NCBI GenBank assembly: GCA_902793405.1
Contig: CADBDH010000005.1
Location: forward strand, 58,619-122,618
Source of the DNA: an uncultured Bacteroidales bacterium
Lineage (GTDB): Bacteria > Bacteroidota > Bacteroidia > Bacteroidales > Muribaculaceae
DNA length: 64,000 nucleotides
Direction: 5' to 3'
Translations under genes and position numbers: made by a program
The notes under the pieces: generated by a model
Seen by the model: only the letters and a program-made list of their open reading frames with translations
What the model was told of the DNA's origin: nothing
The model's database searches: none
In this document: positions 35,143 to 46,556 of the stretch, one piece after another
Numbering within the stretch: the stretch's first letter is position 1
Layout of the letters: the number at the start of each line of letters is the position of its first letter

Positions 35143-36033
35143 ATGAGGACGAATGTTTTAGGCACCATAGTGCTGCTGTGCATGATGGCAGTTTTCACGT
35201 CATGTGGCAGCAAGACAACAGGGAACACCAATGTCAAGGAATCGACAATAGAGCAGTTTGAACCCGACACCCGGTTTGCTACAATCGATACACTGGTCTA
35301 TGTTTTGACCGAAGTCCTGTCGGATAGCTCACTCAACGAGTTGGAGCAGCATTACGATGAGCAGTCGTTGGCCATGAAGTCCTACTGGTATCTGAAGCAC
35401 AAGGGAGGTGACGAAAGCCGTATTGATGAGGATGTGTGCGCCGACCTGAAGGCGCTGGCCGACAGCCTGTCGGGCGGCAACACGTTTGACATGATGCAGA
35501 GCTGCCAAATCGAGTGTGCAGTAGCTCGTTACCTCACCGCTAAGGACTACTGCTGCAATTATAGCAAGAATCCCCTCTATCAGGCCGAAATGCGTGACTG
35601 GCTCGTTCTCGAAGAGGAATTACAAGAGTTTTACTGTACGCTGGCCTCATTGGCTAACTGGGGTGGCTCGATTGTCACCATCACAACCAGCAACGCAATG
35701 GCTGAACTGGCCGAAGCCCGTCAAGCAGATTATGCCCAACTCACAAAAGACGGCCACCATGCTGGAGACGAAGGGATGACCACTAGCGAGGCACGCGCCA
35801 ACCTGATCCAGGAGATGGAGGACGCCAAGAGCCTGGAGGACGACCAGACCGATAAAGAATACACCGAGGCTGTCATGAAACTGTGCAAGAGCTGCGACAA
35901 GGTGACCACACTGCTCGACAAGTGGCTCGAGTCGCGCAATAAGCTATGTGAGGCCGAGGGCATTCCCGAAAGCCATACGGCACAATTTATCGCCCGACTC
36001 GGTCAACTCATTATGGAATACATCGAGGGATAA
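35143..36033 (+). CDS. Putative lipoprotein, unknown function
   Basis: 296 aa. The N-terminus MRTNVLGTIVLLCMMAVFTS ends in a lipobox-like FTSC, so Cys21 is the probable lipidated residue. The mature part is acidic and mostly helical, with several further Cys residues (about 105-155 and 240-270). I recognise no domain. A short tandem repeat follows, then cstA, 83 nt downstream. Confidence 0.7.
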   Translation: MRTNVLGTIVLLCMMAVFTSCGSKTTGNTNVKESTIEQFEPDTRFATIDTLVYVLTEVLSDSSLNELEQHYDEQSLAMKSYWYLKHKGGDESRIDEDVCADLKALADSLSGGNTFDMMQSCQIECAVARYLTAKDYCCNYSKNPLYQAEMRDWLVLEEELQEFYCTLASLANWGGSIVTITTSNAMAELAEARQADYAQLTKDGHHAGDEGMTTSEARANLIQEMEDAKSLEDDQTDKEYTEAVMKLCKSCDKVTTLLDKWLESRNKLCEAEGIPESHTAQFIARLGQLIMEYIEG

Positions 36034-36037
36034 CCAA

Positions 36038-36091
36038 GAGTGAGGAGTGAGGAGTGAGGAGTTATAAGTGAGGAGTTATAAGTGAGGAGTT
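36038..36091 (+). repeat. Tandem GTGAGGAGTTATAA repeat before cstA
   Basis: Three shorter GAGTGAG units lead into a 14-nt unit GTGAGGAGTTATAA repeated about two and a half times. It lies between the lipoprotein stop and the cstA start and ends about 25 nt before the cstA ATG. AACTAGAAACCAGAAATT then runs up to the ATG. Confidence 0.7.
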
Positions 36092-36116
36092 CGCTAACAA
36101 CTAGAAACCAGAAATT

Positions 36117-37664
36117 ATGATTACTTTTATCATCAGTCTTGTGGCCCTGGTACTAGGCTATCTGATATATGGAGCCATCGTGGAGCGCGTGATGCGCCCC
36201 GATGACCGCGAGACACCCGCCGTGCGCCTTGCCGACGGCGTGGACTATGTGGCGTTGCCCACATGGAAGGTGTTTATGATCCAGTTCCTGAACATCGCGG
36301 GAACGGGTCCCATCTTCGGTGCCATTATGGGCATGTGGTTCGGCCCCGCCAGCTACCTGTGGATTGTGCTGGGCTGCATCTTTGCCGGCGCGGTGCACGA
36401 CTTCATGAGCGGCATGCTGTCGCTGCGTCACGACGGTGCCAACCTGCCGACGCTCATCGGCCAGTACCTGGGCGGTGGCGCGCGCAACGTGATGCTCGTG
36501 TTTACCGTGTTGCTGTTGATGATGGTGGGTGCCGTGTTTGTTTATAGTCCAGCCATGATCCTGGCCAACATGAGCGGGGGCGACAGTACCACCATCTGGT
36601 GGATTGTAGCCATTTTTGCCTACTATGTGATTGCCACGCTGCTGCCCATCGACAAAATCATCGGCCGTGTCTATCCCTTGTTTGCCATCGCCCTGCTGGT
36701 GATGGCTGCGGGACTGCTGGTGGGCTTGTTGGTCAAGATGCCGCACCTGCCCGAACTGTGGAACATGGGTGACATGTCGCAATGGACCGGCAGTCAGGTT
36801 GTTGACGGGAAGGACACGCTGGGTATCAGCGCCTTCTTGAGCAAGAATTCCCTCTTCCCCTGCATGTTCATCACCATCGCTTGTGGCGCCATCAGCGGTT
36901 TCCACGCCACACAAAGCCCCCTGATGGCCCGCTGCCTCAAGAGTGAGCGTCTGGCCAGAACCGTATTCTACGGTGCGATGATTACCGAGGGAGCCGTGGC
37001 TCTCATCTGGGCAACCGTATCGTCCTATTTCTTCTATTACGGCGGCTGGAAAGAGATTGTCAGTCCCGAGGTGGTCAACGACTTCATGGCACAGGTGCAA
37101 CTGGCCGACGGCAAGACCTTGATCCAGTACTTCACCGCACCCGAGGTGGTCAACCTGGTGTGCAGCGGCTGGCTGGGCGTCGTGGGTGGCACGCTGGCTG
37201 TGCTGGGCGTTGTGGCCGCTCCCATCACGAGTGGCGACACGGCATTTCGCAGTGCGCGACTCATCATTGCCGAGGCGCTGCACTTTGAGCAAAAGAGCAT
37301 GGTGCGCCGCCTGACGATCAGCGTTCCCCTGTTTGTGGCCTCACTGCTGCTGCTCATCTGGCAAATGGAGAACCCCAATGGCTTTAACGTGCTGTGGCAA
37401 TACTTCGGCTGGTCCAACCAGACGCTGTCGGTATTCACGTTATGGATGATTACCGTGTATCTGGCCCACAACCGCAAGCCATACATCATCACGTTGATTC
37501 CTGCCATCCTGATGACGACAGTATGCACTACCTTCCTGGTGGTGTCGCCCCAGGCATTCGGTCTCAAGGAACTGCTGCCCTGGACCGTCATCGCCGTCAT
37601 TGCGGTAGCTGTCGTGTGGTTTGCCCTCTGGCTCCATAAGGACCGCGCCACCAGCAAGCTGTAA
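36117..37664 (+). CDS. cstA: Carbon starvation CstA-family transporter
   Basis: 515 aa with about 14 hydrophobic helices. CstA proteins import peptides or pyruvate across the inner membrane, often during nutrient shortage. The family blocks FLNIAGTGPIFGAIMG, GCIFAGAVHDFMSGMLSLRH, GFHATQSPLMARCL and APITSGDTAFRSARL are all present. It is shorter than E. coli CstA (about 700 aa) and matches the compact Bacteroidota form. A terminator follows. Confidence 0.93.
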   Translation: MITFIISLVALVLGYLIYGAIVERVMRPDDRETPAVRLADGVDYVALPTWKVFMIQFLNIAGTGPIFGAIMGMWFGPASYLWIVLGCIFAGAVHDFMSGMLSLRHDGANLPTLIGQYLGGGARNVMLVFTVLLLMMVGAVFVYSPAMILANMSGGDSTTIWWIVAIFAYYVIATLLPIDKIIGRVYPLFAIALLVMAAGLLVGLLVKMPHLPELWNMGDMSQWTGSQVVDGKDTLGISAFLSKNSLFPCMFITIACGAISGFHATQSPLMARCLKSERLARTVFYGAMITEGAVALIWATVSSYFFYYGGWKEIVSPEVVNDFMAQVQLADGKTLIQYFTAPEVVNLVCSGWLGVVGGTLAVLGVVAAPITSGDTAFRSARLIIAEALHFEQKSMVRRLTISVPLFVASLLLLIWQMENPNGFNVLWQYFGWSNQTLSVFTLWMITVYLAHNRKPYIITLIPAILMTTVCTTFLVVSPQAFGLKELLPWTVIAVIAVAVVWFALWLHKDRATSKL

Positions 37665-37696
37665 ACAGTCCATAAAACGTGAAACAGATTTACATC

Positions 37697-37732
37697 AAGC
37701 CATCAGGGGCAAAACTCCCTGGTGGCTTTTTG
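37697..37732 (+). terminator. Terminator of cstA
   Basis: A 12-bp stem (AAGCCATCAGGG with CCCTGGTGGCTT, one wobble), an 8-nt loop and a T-run. The T-run is also part of the TTTG of the rpoN promoter. Confidence 0.8.
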
Positions 37733-37760
37733 GGTAATTAAAAACTTTATACTACCTTTG
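37729..37760 (+). promoter_or_regulatory. Promoter of rpoN
   Basis: TTTG (37729-37732), a 20-nt spacer, then TACCTTTG (37753-37760), 30 nt before the ATG. The -33 box is shared with the cstA terminator tail. Confidence 0.8.
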
Positions 37761-37790
37761 TAGGTTACAACGATAAAACCTCTAACGACG

Positions 37791-39269
37791 ATGGCTAAAC
37801 AGGGACTTACACTCGAGCAGAAGCAGACGCAACGGTTGGCATTGGAGCAACAGCGCCTGCTGGGACTCATCTTGGAGAAAAACGATGCCGAGATGGCCGA
37901 ATTTATCGACAACAAGGTCAATGAGATTCAGGCTCTTGAAAAAAAGTCTGACGATGACAACGACGAGTACGGCAATGGCAACGACAACGATGACCGCCAG
38001 TCGGCCGACCGCGACCGTGAGGGCGGTGACACCACCCCCAGCGGTGAAGTGAACAGCGACGGCGACGATGACACGGCGGCCTGGTACCGCTATTTTGCCA
38101 ACAATCGCAGCCGCGACGACGAGTACTATGCTCCTGTTGCCGTGAGCGAGAAGACCCTGCAAGAGTATCTTGCCGAACAACTGGGCGAGCTGGAACTGGA
38201 CGAGACCCAGCAGATCATCGCCCACGCCATCGTGGGCAACCTGGAAGATGACGGCTACCTGCGCCGCACGGTCAGCGAAATCGCCGACGACGTGACGTTT
38301 AACGACGGCTACGTGGTCGATGCCAAGCAGGTCGAGGAGATGCTGAAGGTCATCCAGACGCTTGACCCGCCCGGCATCGCTGCACGCGACCTGAGGGAGT
38401 GCATCCTGTTGCAGCTGCGTCGCAAGCCCAAGAGCGAAGATGTTGATCTGGCCATAGAAATGGTAGAGAAATACTTTGACGATTTTGCCGCCATGCGTTT
38501 CGACACCCTGGCCCGCAAGATGGGCGTGCCCGGCGAGCGGCTCGAGGAGGTGTTCAAGCACCAGATCAGGCGCGGCCTGAACCCCTATCCCGGAAGCGCT
38601 TTCGGCTCACGGTCGGACAGCAGCCAGCAGGTGACACCCGACTTTGATGTGGAACTCGAGGAGGAAACGGGCCGCTTGACGGTAACGTTGCGCAACAACA
38701 TTCCAGCGCTGCAGATCAGCGAGAGCTACGTCCTGATGAATGACCGCTACAAGAGTGCCGAAACGCTGAGCGTGAAGGAAAACAAGGAGAAAAAGCAGAT
38801 TCAGGACGCCTACCAGCGCGCCAGCATGTTCATCGAGGTGCTCAAGCAGCGCCAGGAAACCCTGTTCAACACCATGAGCGCCATTGTCAAGTGCCAGCGC
38901 GAATACTTCCTGCATGGCGATGAGCGCGACTTGAAGCCTCTGGGCCAGCAGCAGATTGCCGACATGATAGGCAAGGACGTGTCGGTCGTTTCGCGAGCCG
39001 TGAGCAACAAATATGTGCAGCTGCCGTGGGGCGTGAAAAGCCTCAAGTCCTTCTTCAGCGAGGACATCAACGGCTCGTCGAGGCATGAGGTGTATGACGA
39101 CTTGAAGAAACTCGTCGACGGCGAGGACAAGAAACACCCCTTGAGCGACGATGCCCTGTGCGACAAACTCAAGGAAATGGGATACAAACTCGAGCGCCGC
39201 ACCGTGGCCAAGTACCGCGATGCCCTCAAGATTCCCAGCAGCACCATTCGCCGCAAGATGGCCCGATAA
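37791..39269 (+). CDS. rpoN: RNA polymerase sigma-54 factor
   Basis: 492 aa. The N-terminal region I is Gln/Leu-rich (LEQKQTQRLALEQQRLLGLI), followed by an acidic region II (Asp/Glu/Asn-rich, residues about 45-100), the core-binding domain, and the C-terminal RpoN box ERRTVAKYRDALKIPSS, almost identical to the consensus ARRTVAKYRE. It directs RNA polymerase to -24/-12 promoters together with enhancer-binding ATPases. No such activator or -24/-12 site was noticed in the window. Probably first in a transcript with the PAP2-like gene and ispG. Confidence 0.96.
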   Translation: MAKQGLTLEQKQTQRLALEQQRLLGLILEKNDAEMAEFIDNKVNEIQALEKKSDDDNDEYGNGNDNDDRQSADRDREGGDTTPSGEVNSDGDDDTAAWYRYFANNRSRDDEYYAPVAVSEKTLQEYLAEQLGELELDETQQIIAHAIVGNLEDDGYLRRTVSEIADDVTFNDGYVVDAKQVEEMLKVIQTLDPPGIAARDLRECILLQLRRKPKSEDVDLAIEMVEKYFDDFAAMRFDTLARKMGVPGERLEEVFKHQIRRGLNPYPGSAFGSRSDSSQQVTPDFDVELEEETGRLTVTLRNNIPALQISESYVLMNDRYKSAETLSVKENKEKKQIQDAYQRASMFIEVLKQRQETLFNTMSAIVKCQREYFLHGDERDLKPLGQQQIADMIGKDVSVVSRAVSNKYVQLPWGVKSLKSFFSEDINGSSRHEVYDDLKKLVDGEDKKHPLSDDALCDKLKEMGYKLERRTVAKYRDALKIPSSTIRRKMAR

Positions 39270-39310
39270 ATATATAGTTTCCAGTTGCTTAAAGCTGATA
39301 TCAACCACGA

Positions 39311-39365
39311 ACTAAAAACTAGAAACTAAGGACTAGAAACTAGGGACTAGAAACTAAGAACTAAA
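39311..39365 (+). repeat. ACTAAAAACTAGAAACTA array directly before the PAP2-like gene
   Basis: Imperfect repeats of ACTAAAAACT, AGAAACTAAGG and ACTAGAAACTAGGG fill the 55 nt up to the ATG at 39366. The array is purine-rich with little T and has no Shine-Dalgarno. It resembles those before ispG and leuS. Confidence 0.7.
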
Positions 39366-40007
39366 ATGAACAGATACTCTGTCAACAAGCTGATTGCGGG
39401 CGTCGCACGATTCATGTCCACGGCACTGACCCCGCTGCTGATGCCCACCTACGGCATATTCCTGATATTGTGGGTGTCGGTGCTTTGCCTATTGCCCTAT
39501 GGCAGCCGGGTGGCCGTGCTGCTCGTGTGCATGGGCATCACCTGTATCGTGCCTCTCATCTTCCTGAGTGTGCTGCGTCACTTCAGCCTCATCAAGGACC
39601 TGCACGTCAACGTGCGCGAACAGCGGCTCTTCCCTTACCTGTTCACCGCCTTGTGCTATGGCGTCGCCGCCTATTATCTGTATTCCTCCTGCCATGCGCC
39701 GCAGTGGTGCGTGATGTTCATGGTGGGGTCGGCCATTACAGTGGTCCTGATGGCGCTGATTAACCTCAAGTGGAAAGTGAGTGCCCACATGGCGGGCATT
39801 GGAGGAGTAATCGGCCTGATTTACCAGATACATGTACAGGGCCTGAGCGCATTCGACCTGTTGTGGTTGTTGTGCCTCAGCATCATTGTGGCAGGTTTGC
39901 TGGGTTCTTCACGCCTGATACTCAAGCGCCACGACATTTGGCAGGTGCTGGTGGGCGCCGTGGTGGGTTTCCTGTGCGTGTCACTGACCATGCGTCTGCT
40001 TGGCTAA
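39366..40007 (+). CDS. PAP2-like integral membrane protein
   Basis: 213 aa with about five or six transmembrane helices. The C-terminal part keeps pieces of the PAP2 (phosphatidic acid phosphatase 2) signature: KVSAHMAGIGG, comparable to the PSGH block, and SRLILKRHDIWQVLVG, comparable to the SRxxxxxHxxxD block, with His kept but the final Asp not obvious. It may be a lipid or undecaprenyl pyrophosphate phosphatase, or a degenerate relative. It lies between rpoN and ispG; polyprenyl metabolism would fit ispG, but this is inference. Confidence 0.7.
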   Translation: MNRYSVNKLIAGVARFMSTALTPLLMPTYGIFLILWVSVLCLLPYGSRVAVLLVCMGITCIVPLIFLSVLRHFSLIKDLHVNVREQRLFPYLFTALCYGVAAYYLYSSCHAPQWCVMFMVGSAITVVLMALINLKWKVSAHMAGIGGVIGLIYQIHVQGLSAFDLLWLLCLSIIVAGLLGSSRLILKRHDIWQVLVGAVVGFLCVSLTMRLLG

Positions 40008-40025
40008 TGGCAGATGGCAGATACC

Positions 40026-40079
40026 ACTAAAAACTAAGGACTAAAAACTAAAAACATAGAACTAAAAACTTAAAACCAG
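40026..40079 (+). repeat. ACTAAAAACTAAGGACTA array directly before ispG
   Basis: Repeats of ACTAAAAACTAAGGACTA and ACTAAAAACTAAAAAC in the same sense orientation as the array at 39311. It runs to within a few bases of the ispG ATG at 40083. Confidence 0.7.
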
Positions 40080-40082
40080 AAT

Positions 40083-41903
40083 ATGCCTTTCAACTATAAA
40101 CGCCGTGCAACCGTCAGTGTCAACGTGGGCGGCATCGCCATGGGTAGCGACTGGCCCATCCGCGTCCAGTCGATGACCAACACGTCAACCGATGATATCG
40201 AAGCCAGTGCGGCCCAATGTCAACGCATTGCCTATGCCGGCGCCGACTATGTGCGCTTGACGGCGCAAGGTGTGAAACAGGCCAACAGCATCGGCGAGAT
40301 ATCGCAAGTGCTGCGTGCCCACAACTGCGACATTCCACTCATTGCCGACATCCACTTCAACCCGCAGGCTGCCCTGGCTGCCGCCGCGGTGTGTGAGGGT
40401 GTGCGCATCAATCCGGGCAACTTCGTGGACCCGGCACGCACGTTCAAGCAGCTGGAATACACAGCCGAAGAATATGATGCCGAACTGGCACGCATCCGCG
40501 AGGCCCTGTTGCCCTTTATCGTGGTGTGCCGCGAGCACCACACGGCGGTGCGCCTGGGTGTGAACCACGGCTCGCTGAGCGACCGCATCATGAGCCGCTA
40601 TGGCAACACGGCCGCAGGCATGGTCGAGAGCGTGATGGAGTTCCTGCGCGTGTTTGTTCAGGAGCAGTTCATGGACGTGGTCATCTCGATGAAGGCCTCT
40701 AACGTGGTTGTCATGGTCGAGGCTGTGCGACGGCTGGTGGATGCCATGGACCGCGAGGACATGCATTTCCCGCTCCATCTGGGCGTGACCGAAGCGGGCT
40801 TTGGCGAGGACGGACGCATCAAGAGCGCTGTGGGAATCGGCGCACTCATGGCCCAGGGACTGGGCGACACCATCAGGGTATCGCTCAGCGAGGAACCTGA
40901 ACTGGAGGTGCCCGTAGCAAGCAAACTGGTTGACTATATCTCTCAGCGTCAGGGACATCCCGCCATCGAGGGGGACTACTGCGAGGGCTACGACCCCTTG
41001 TGCCCCGAGCGCAGGGCCACGGCCACAGTCGATGACCGCATTGGCGGCAACAAGCAGCCCGTGGTCATTGCCACTTACCGCCCTGATGAATTGAGGGACG
41101 CCACCCTTCAACCCGACATCTATTACAGTGCCGACGGACTCATCGACGGCATGCACCGTTTCCTGGTGCCGTTCGGCTGCTGGAACGGGGAACGCAACGC
41201 TTATCCGCTGCTCACGCTGGGCGAGTGGGACCGCTGCCCCACAACGCCGATGCGGTTCCTGCAACTGCCGGCCACCACTCCGGTGCAACGGCTGGAATTC
41301 CTGCGCGGACGCAACGATACCGTCCTGGTGGTTACCCCAGTGGACACAAACATTCCCGGCGAGCAGCAGGCGTTTATCCACGCGCTCGACAAGGCGGGCG
41401 TGAACTGTCCTGTCGTGCTGCGCAACACCTACCCCGACAGCTCCGACGAGTGGCTACAGGTCAAGGCCGGTGCCGACCTGGGCGCGGTATTGCTCAACGG
41501 CAGGGCCGACGGCGTGTGGCTTGAAGCCCCCAACTGCCACAGTTGCGGCGAGGTGGTGCGCTATGCCTTTGCCATCCTGCAAGCCGCCCGTCAACGCATC
41601 AGCAAGACGGAATTCATCTCTTGCCCCGGCTGCGGCAGGACCATGTTTGACCTGCAGACGACCGTGCAGCGCGTGCAGCAGGCGACGGCCCACCTGACCC
41701 ACCTCAAAATCGGTGTCATGGGCTGCATCGTCAACGGACCCGGCGAAATGGCCGATGCCGACTATGGTTACGTCGGCGCCGCGGCAGGCCGCATCAGCCT
41801 GTACAAGGGCAAAGAATGCATCGAGATGAACATCCCCGAGGACGAAGCCATCGACCGCCTGGTCGCCCTCATCAAGCAGCACGGCGACTGGGTCGACCCT
41901 TGA
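40083..41903 (+). CDS. ispG: (E)-4-hydroxy-3-methylbut-2-enyl-diphosphate synthase
   Basis: 606 aa, the long Bacteroidota/plant-like form with an insert between the TIM barrel and the cluster domain. IspG converts MEcPP to HMBPP in the non-mevalonate isoprenoid pathway using a [4Fe-4S] cluster. Blocks: GSDWPIRVQSMTNTSTDDIE, ADIHFNPQAAL, INPGNF, VNHGSLSDRIM, then the cluster domain with CHSCGEVVRYAF, CPGCGRTMFDL and MGCIVNGPGEMADADYGYVG. Cytoplasmic. The next gene starts 25 nt later. Confidence 0.96.
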   Translation: MPFNYKRRATVSVNVGGIAMGSDWPIRVQSMTNTSTDDIEASAAQCQRIAYAGADYVRLTAQGVKQANSIGEISQVLRAHNCDIPLIADIHFNPQAALAAAAVCEGVRINPGNFVDPARTFKQLEYTAEEYDAELARIREALLPFIVVCREHHTAVRLGVNHGSLSDRIMSRYGNTAAGMVESVMEFLRVFVQEQFMDVVISMKASNVVVMVEAVRRLVDAMDREDMHFPLHLGVTEAGFGEDGRIKSAVGIGALMAQGLGDTIRVSLSEEPELEVPVASKLVDYISQRQGHPAIEGDYCEGYDPLCPERRATATVDDRIGGNKQPVVIATYRPDELRDATLQPDIYYSADGLIDGMHRFLVPFGCWNGERNAYPLLTLGEWDRCPTTPMRFLQLPATTPVQRLEFLRGRNDTVLVVTPVDTNIPGEQQAFIHALDKAGVNCPVVLRNTYPDSSDEWLQVKAGADLGAVLLNGRADGVWLEAPNCHSCGEVVRYAFAILQAARQRISKTEFISCPGCGRTMFDLQTTVQRVQQATAHLTHLKIGVMGCIVNGPGEMADADYGYVGAAAGRISLYKGKECIEMNIPEDEAIDRLVALIKQHGDWVDP

Positions 41904-41928
41904 TGCAGTCCTCAATATTTTCTGAAAG

Positions 41929-42918
41929 ATGAACAGATTCAATTTCATATCATTGCTGCTGTTGCTGATTGCCCTGCTGGCCTCGTGCAGCAGCGACAAG
42001 TTCAAGATTGACGGCAATATCGACAACCTCAAGGCCGGGGTTGTAAGGGTAATCTTCATGGGCGACTCGGGCATAGTCGACGAGGAGAAGATCGTGGACA
42101 ATAAAGGGCATTTTACCTTCAAGGGTTCATCGTCGGTGCCTGTGATTGTTAGGGTGATCTACCAGCGTGGCGAGCCGCTGGCCACACTGGTGGCAATCAA
42201 TGGAGACCACCTCAAAATCAAAGGTGACGCCGACAAACCCGCAGATATCAAGACGAGCGGAAACCGCCTCAACAAGGAGTGGCAGCTCTTTCGTGACGAG
42301 CACGCCGCCTTCTATGCCGACCCCAATCCCAGCCGCCTCGACGCCGCTATCGAGAAATATGTGCGCGAACATCCCGCCGACATGCTCTCGACAGTGCTGC
42401 TGATGGCTGACTACAGCGATTACAGCGACTATGACAAGATTGAAAAGATGCTCAAGGGCATCGACGCCGAGGCGCGACCCGAGTCATTGACCCAAACGTT
42501 CAAGAACGACCCCAACGCCCGCAAGAGGAAGCTGTTACCGCGCTTGATGACCCTGACCCTGTGGAAACACGGCGGCAATTTTGACGAAATCAAATTGACC
42601 GGCCACACCTCGTTCATCAACTTCTGGGCCAATCCGCCCAAGGACCGCATGTCGCTGATTAACAAATTAAAGACGCTGGATGCCAAGATTCATGTCATTG
42701 ACGTCCTGACCGAGAGCGACACCCTGCGCTGGCACCAGACCATCGCAGCCGACCCCGAGGGCTGGCGGCACTATTGGGCGCCCGGGGGTCCCATGGAGCA
42801 AGGCATACAGTTGTTGGGGTTCACTTCCCTACCCTGGTTTGCTGTTACCGACAGTACAGGCCTGGTCACCTATTCCGGTCCCGATATCAACGCAGCCCTC
42901 AAGACCGCTCAGCCGTAA
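41929..42918 (+). CDS. DUF4369 thioredoxin-like lipoprotein
   Basis: 329 aa. A lipoprotein signal (MNRFNFISLLLLLIALLASC) gives Cys20 as the anchor. Residues about 24-110 match the beta-rich DUF4369 domain (KIDGNIDNLKAGVVRVIFMG), and the C-terminal half has a degenerate thioredoxin-like fold (HTSFINFWANPPKDRM and a late LGFTSLPWFAVTDSTG) without a CxxC. Related Bacteroidota proteins are periplasm-facing, often with redox partners. The missing CxxC suggests a structural role. It converges on the methyltransferase gene with only three bases between stop codons. Confidence 0.78.
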   Translation: MNRFNFISLLLLLIALLASCSSDKFKIDGNIDNLKAGVVRVIFMGDSGIVDEEKIVDNKGHFTFKGSSSVPVIVRVIYQRGEPLATLVAINGDHLKIKGDADKPADIKTSGNRLNKEWQLFRDEHAAFYADPNPSRLDAAIEKYVREHPADMLSTVLLMADYSDYSDYDKIEKMLKGIDAEARPESLTQTFKNDPNARKRKLLPRLMTLTLWKHGGNFDEIKLTGHTSFINFWANPPKDRMSLINKLKTLDAKIHVIDVLTESDTLRWHQTIAADPEGWRHYWAPGGPMEQGIQLLGFTSLPWFAVTDSTGLVTYSGPDINAALKTAQP

Positions 42919-42921
42919 ACC

Positions 42922-44286
42922 TTACCCGATTACGGTAGGCTTAGCGTCAGGAAGGTGGGTGCTGAGGATGCGCAGTGGCTTGGGATAGAGATTATTGGCG
43001 CGGTTGCCCAGATTGTTGGCAAAGCCCAGCACAGCGCCATTGTGGGCTATGAGGACATAGCCGCGTGCGGCATCGACCGTGATGGACTCGCCGCGCAGGT
43101 AGCGCAGAGCCGTCGGATAATCGACCTCGCAGACGGGAAAAGCATCGGCCGACCGGGCCACCGACATGGCCAGGGCATGGTGAGGCACCGATTTGCGGCC
43201 CATGACGGCTGCCAGTTCCACACCGGCATGCAACACGTTGAGCGAGGCACGCAAGGCTGCCACCTGACGACTGATGTCACGCGGAACAGCGACATAGACA
43301 TCGTCCTGGAGGTCTATCACGTAATCATCGGGCGATTTGAGCCAGTTTTTGCCGATTTCATCGGCTTTTTTTGTGTTTTTCTCCTTGATGCGGATGTCCT
43401 GGCAAGGGGCATCGCCATCCTTGCGTAAGACGGCCATGAACAGTCCCTCTCCGTCCACGCGATGAGGCATGAAACGGTAACAGGGGCAGTCGCTGTCAAT
43501 GGCGGGATGGATGTTCCATGACGGCTCGACGGGAACCTCAAGCGGTGTGGCTCCGAGTTGCCTGATGAAATCGGCCATTTCCTCGTTCTCCTGACGGTTA
43601 TAGGTACAGGTGCTGTAGATGAGCAGGCCGCCGGGACGCAGGGCAGGCCACACGTCGGTGAGGATCTCGCGCTGCCGCTGGGCACACTGGTCCACCAGTT
43701 CGGGCGACCACTGGGCGACGGCTTCGTCGTCTTTGCGCATCATGCCTTCGCCACTGCAGGGCACATCGGTAGCGATGACGTCAAAGAAATGCGTCAGTTT
43801 ACCCACCCGGGCGGGAACATTGCTCGTCACCACGCAGCGGGGATTGCCCCAGCGGATGACATTGTCGGTGAGCACACGGGCACGAGGCGGCACAATCTCG
43901 TTGGCCACAACCAACGAGCGCTGCGGCAACGCCTGCATCGCTGCAGTCGTCTTGCCACCGGGGGCGGCACACAGGTCCAGATAGCGCACCGGCTCGTGAA
44001 CAAAATGCCTGATGACATGGGCAATGAACATCGACGAGGCATCCTGCACGTAGTAGCGTCCGGCATGCCAGTCGGGGTCAAACGTGAACGGCGGGCGATC
44101 ATCGAGATAGAAGCCCTGGTCACACCAAGGCACACGGCGCGCCCCGTCGGGCACTCCCACCCCACGCGCATCGTTGACACGCACGGCAACGCTGGGCTCA
44201 CTCGTCGTGATGGCATCGACCAACGCCTGCCACTCGTCGGGCAACAGGCCGCGTAATTGCTCTATAAATCCCTCATGTAGATTCAT
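42922..44286 (-). CDS. rsmF: RsmB/RsmF-family rRNA (cytosine-5) methyltransferase
   Basis: 454 aa from the ATG at 44286. The frame extends to 44385, but that part is promoter-like and unlike the family. It methylates a cytosine in 16S rRNA using S-adenosylmethionine. Motif I is DLCAAPGGKTTAA, the DVPCSGEGMMRKD block carries the proline-cysteine catalytic motif, and STCTYNRQENEEM holds the second cysteine. The C-terminal about 120 residues resemble the RsmF-type accessory (PUA-like) region. The RsmF rather than RsmB name is a best match. Confidence 0.88.
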   Translation of the reverse strand: MNLHEGFIEQLRGLLPDEWQALVDAITTSEPSVAVRVNDARGVGVPDGARRVPWCDQGFYLDDRPPFTFDPDWHAGRYYVQDASSMFIAHVIRHFVHEPVRYLDLCAAPGGKTTAAMQALPQRSLVVANEIVPPRARVLTDNVIRWGNPRCVVTSNVPARVGKLTHFFDVIATDVPCSGEGMMRKDDEAVAQWSPELVDQCAQRQREILTDVWPALRPGGLLIYSTCTYNRQENEEMADFIRQLGATPLEVPVEPSWNIHPAIDSDCPCYRFMPHRVDGEGLFMAVLRKDGDAPCQDIRIKEKNTKKADEIGKNWLKSPDDYVIDLQDDVYVAVPRDISRQVAALRASLNVLHAGVELAAVMGRKSVPHHALAMSVARSADAFPVCEVDYPTALRYLRGESITVDAARGYVLIAHNGAVLGFANNLGNRANNLYPKPLRILSTHLPDAKPTVIG

Positions 44287-44291
44287 CACCG

Positions 44292-44299
44292 CAAAATTA
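44292..44299 (-). promoter_or_regulatory. -7 box immediately before the rsmF start
   Basis: TAATTTTG on the minus strand ends only five bases before the ATG at 44286. If used, the transcript would start at or inside the start codon. Confidence 0.4.
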
Positions 44300-44486
44300 G
44301 CACAATTGCCGCAATCCCGCCACATCCCGTCCCCGATAAATCGATTTTTGTCCAAATCCTTACTTCTTGCCCCACATTTGGACAAAATACCTTGTTTCCG
44401 TTATTCTTGAAACATCATGTACTTCCCAACGAACTACTACTAAAACCAGTAGGGTTGTAATTAGTGTTTTTTAAGGTTTAAAGGCT

Positions 44487-46554
<2,068 letters not shown>

Positions 46555-46556
46555 TT

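Noticed and set aside
36038-36091. Possible CRISPR-like array
   Set aside because: Units are 14 nt with no unique spacers; it is a simple tandem repeat.
39311-40079. Direct repeats flanking the PAP2-like gene as insertion sequence or transposon ends
   Set aside because: The gene is not a transposase, the arrays are imperfect, and the same array type precedes leuS without a partner.
40185-41381. 398-codon open frame on the minus strand
   Set aside because: Antisense shadow of ispG.
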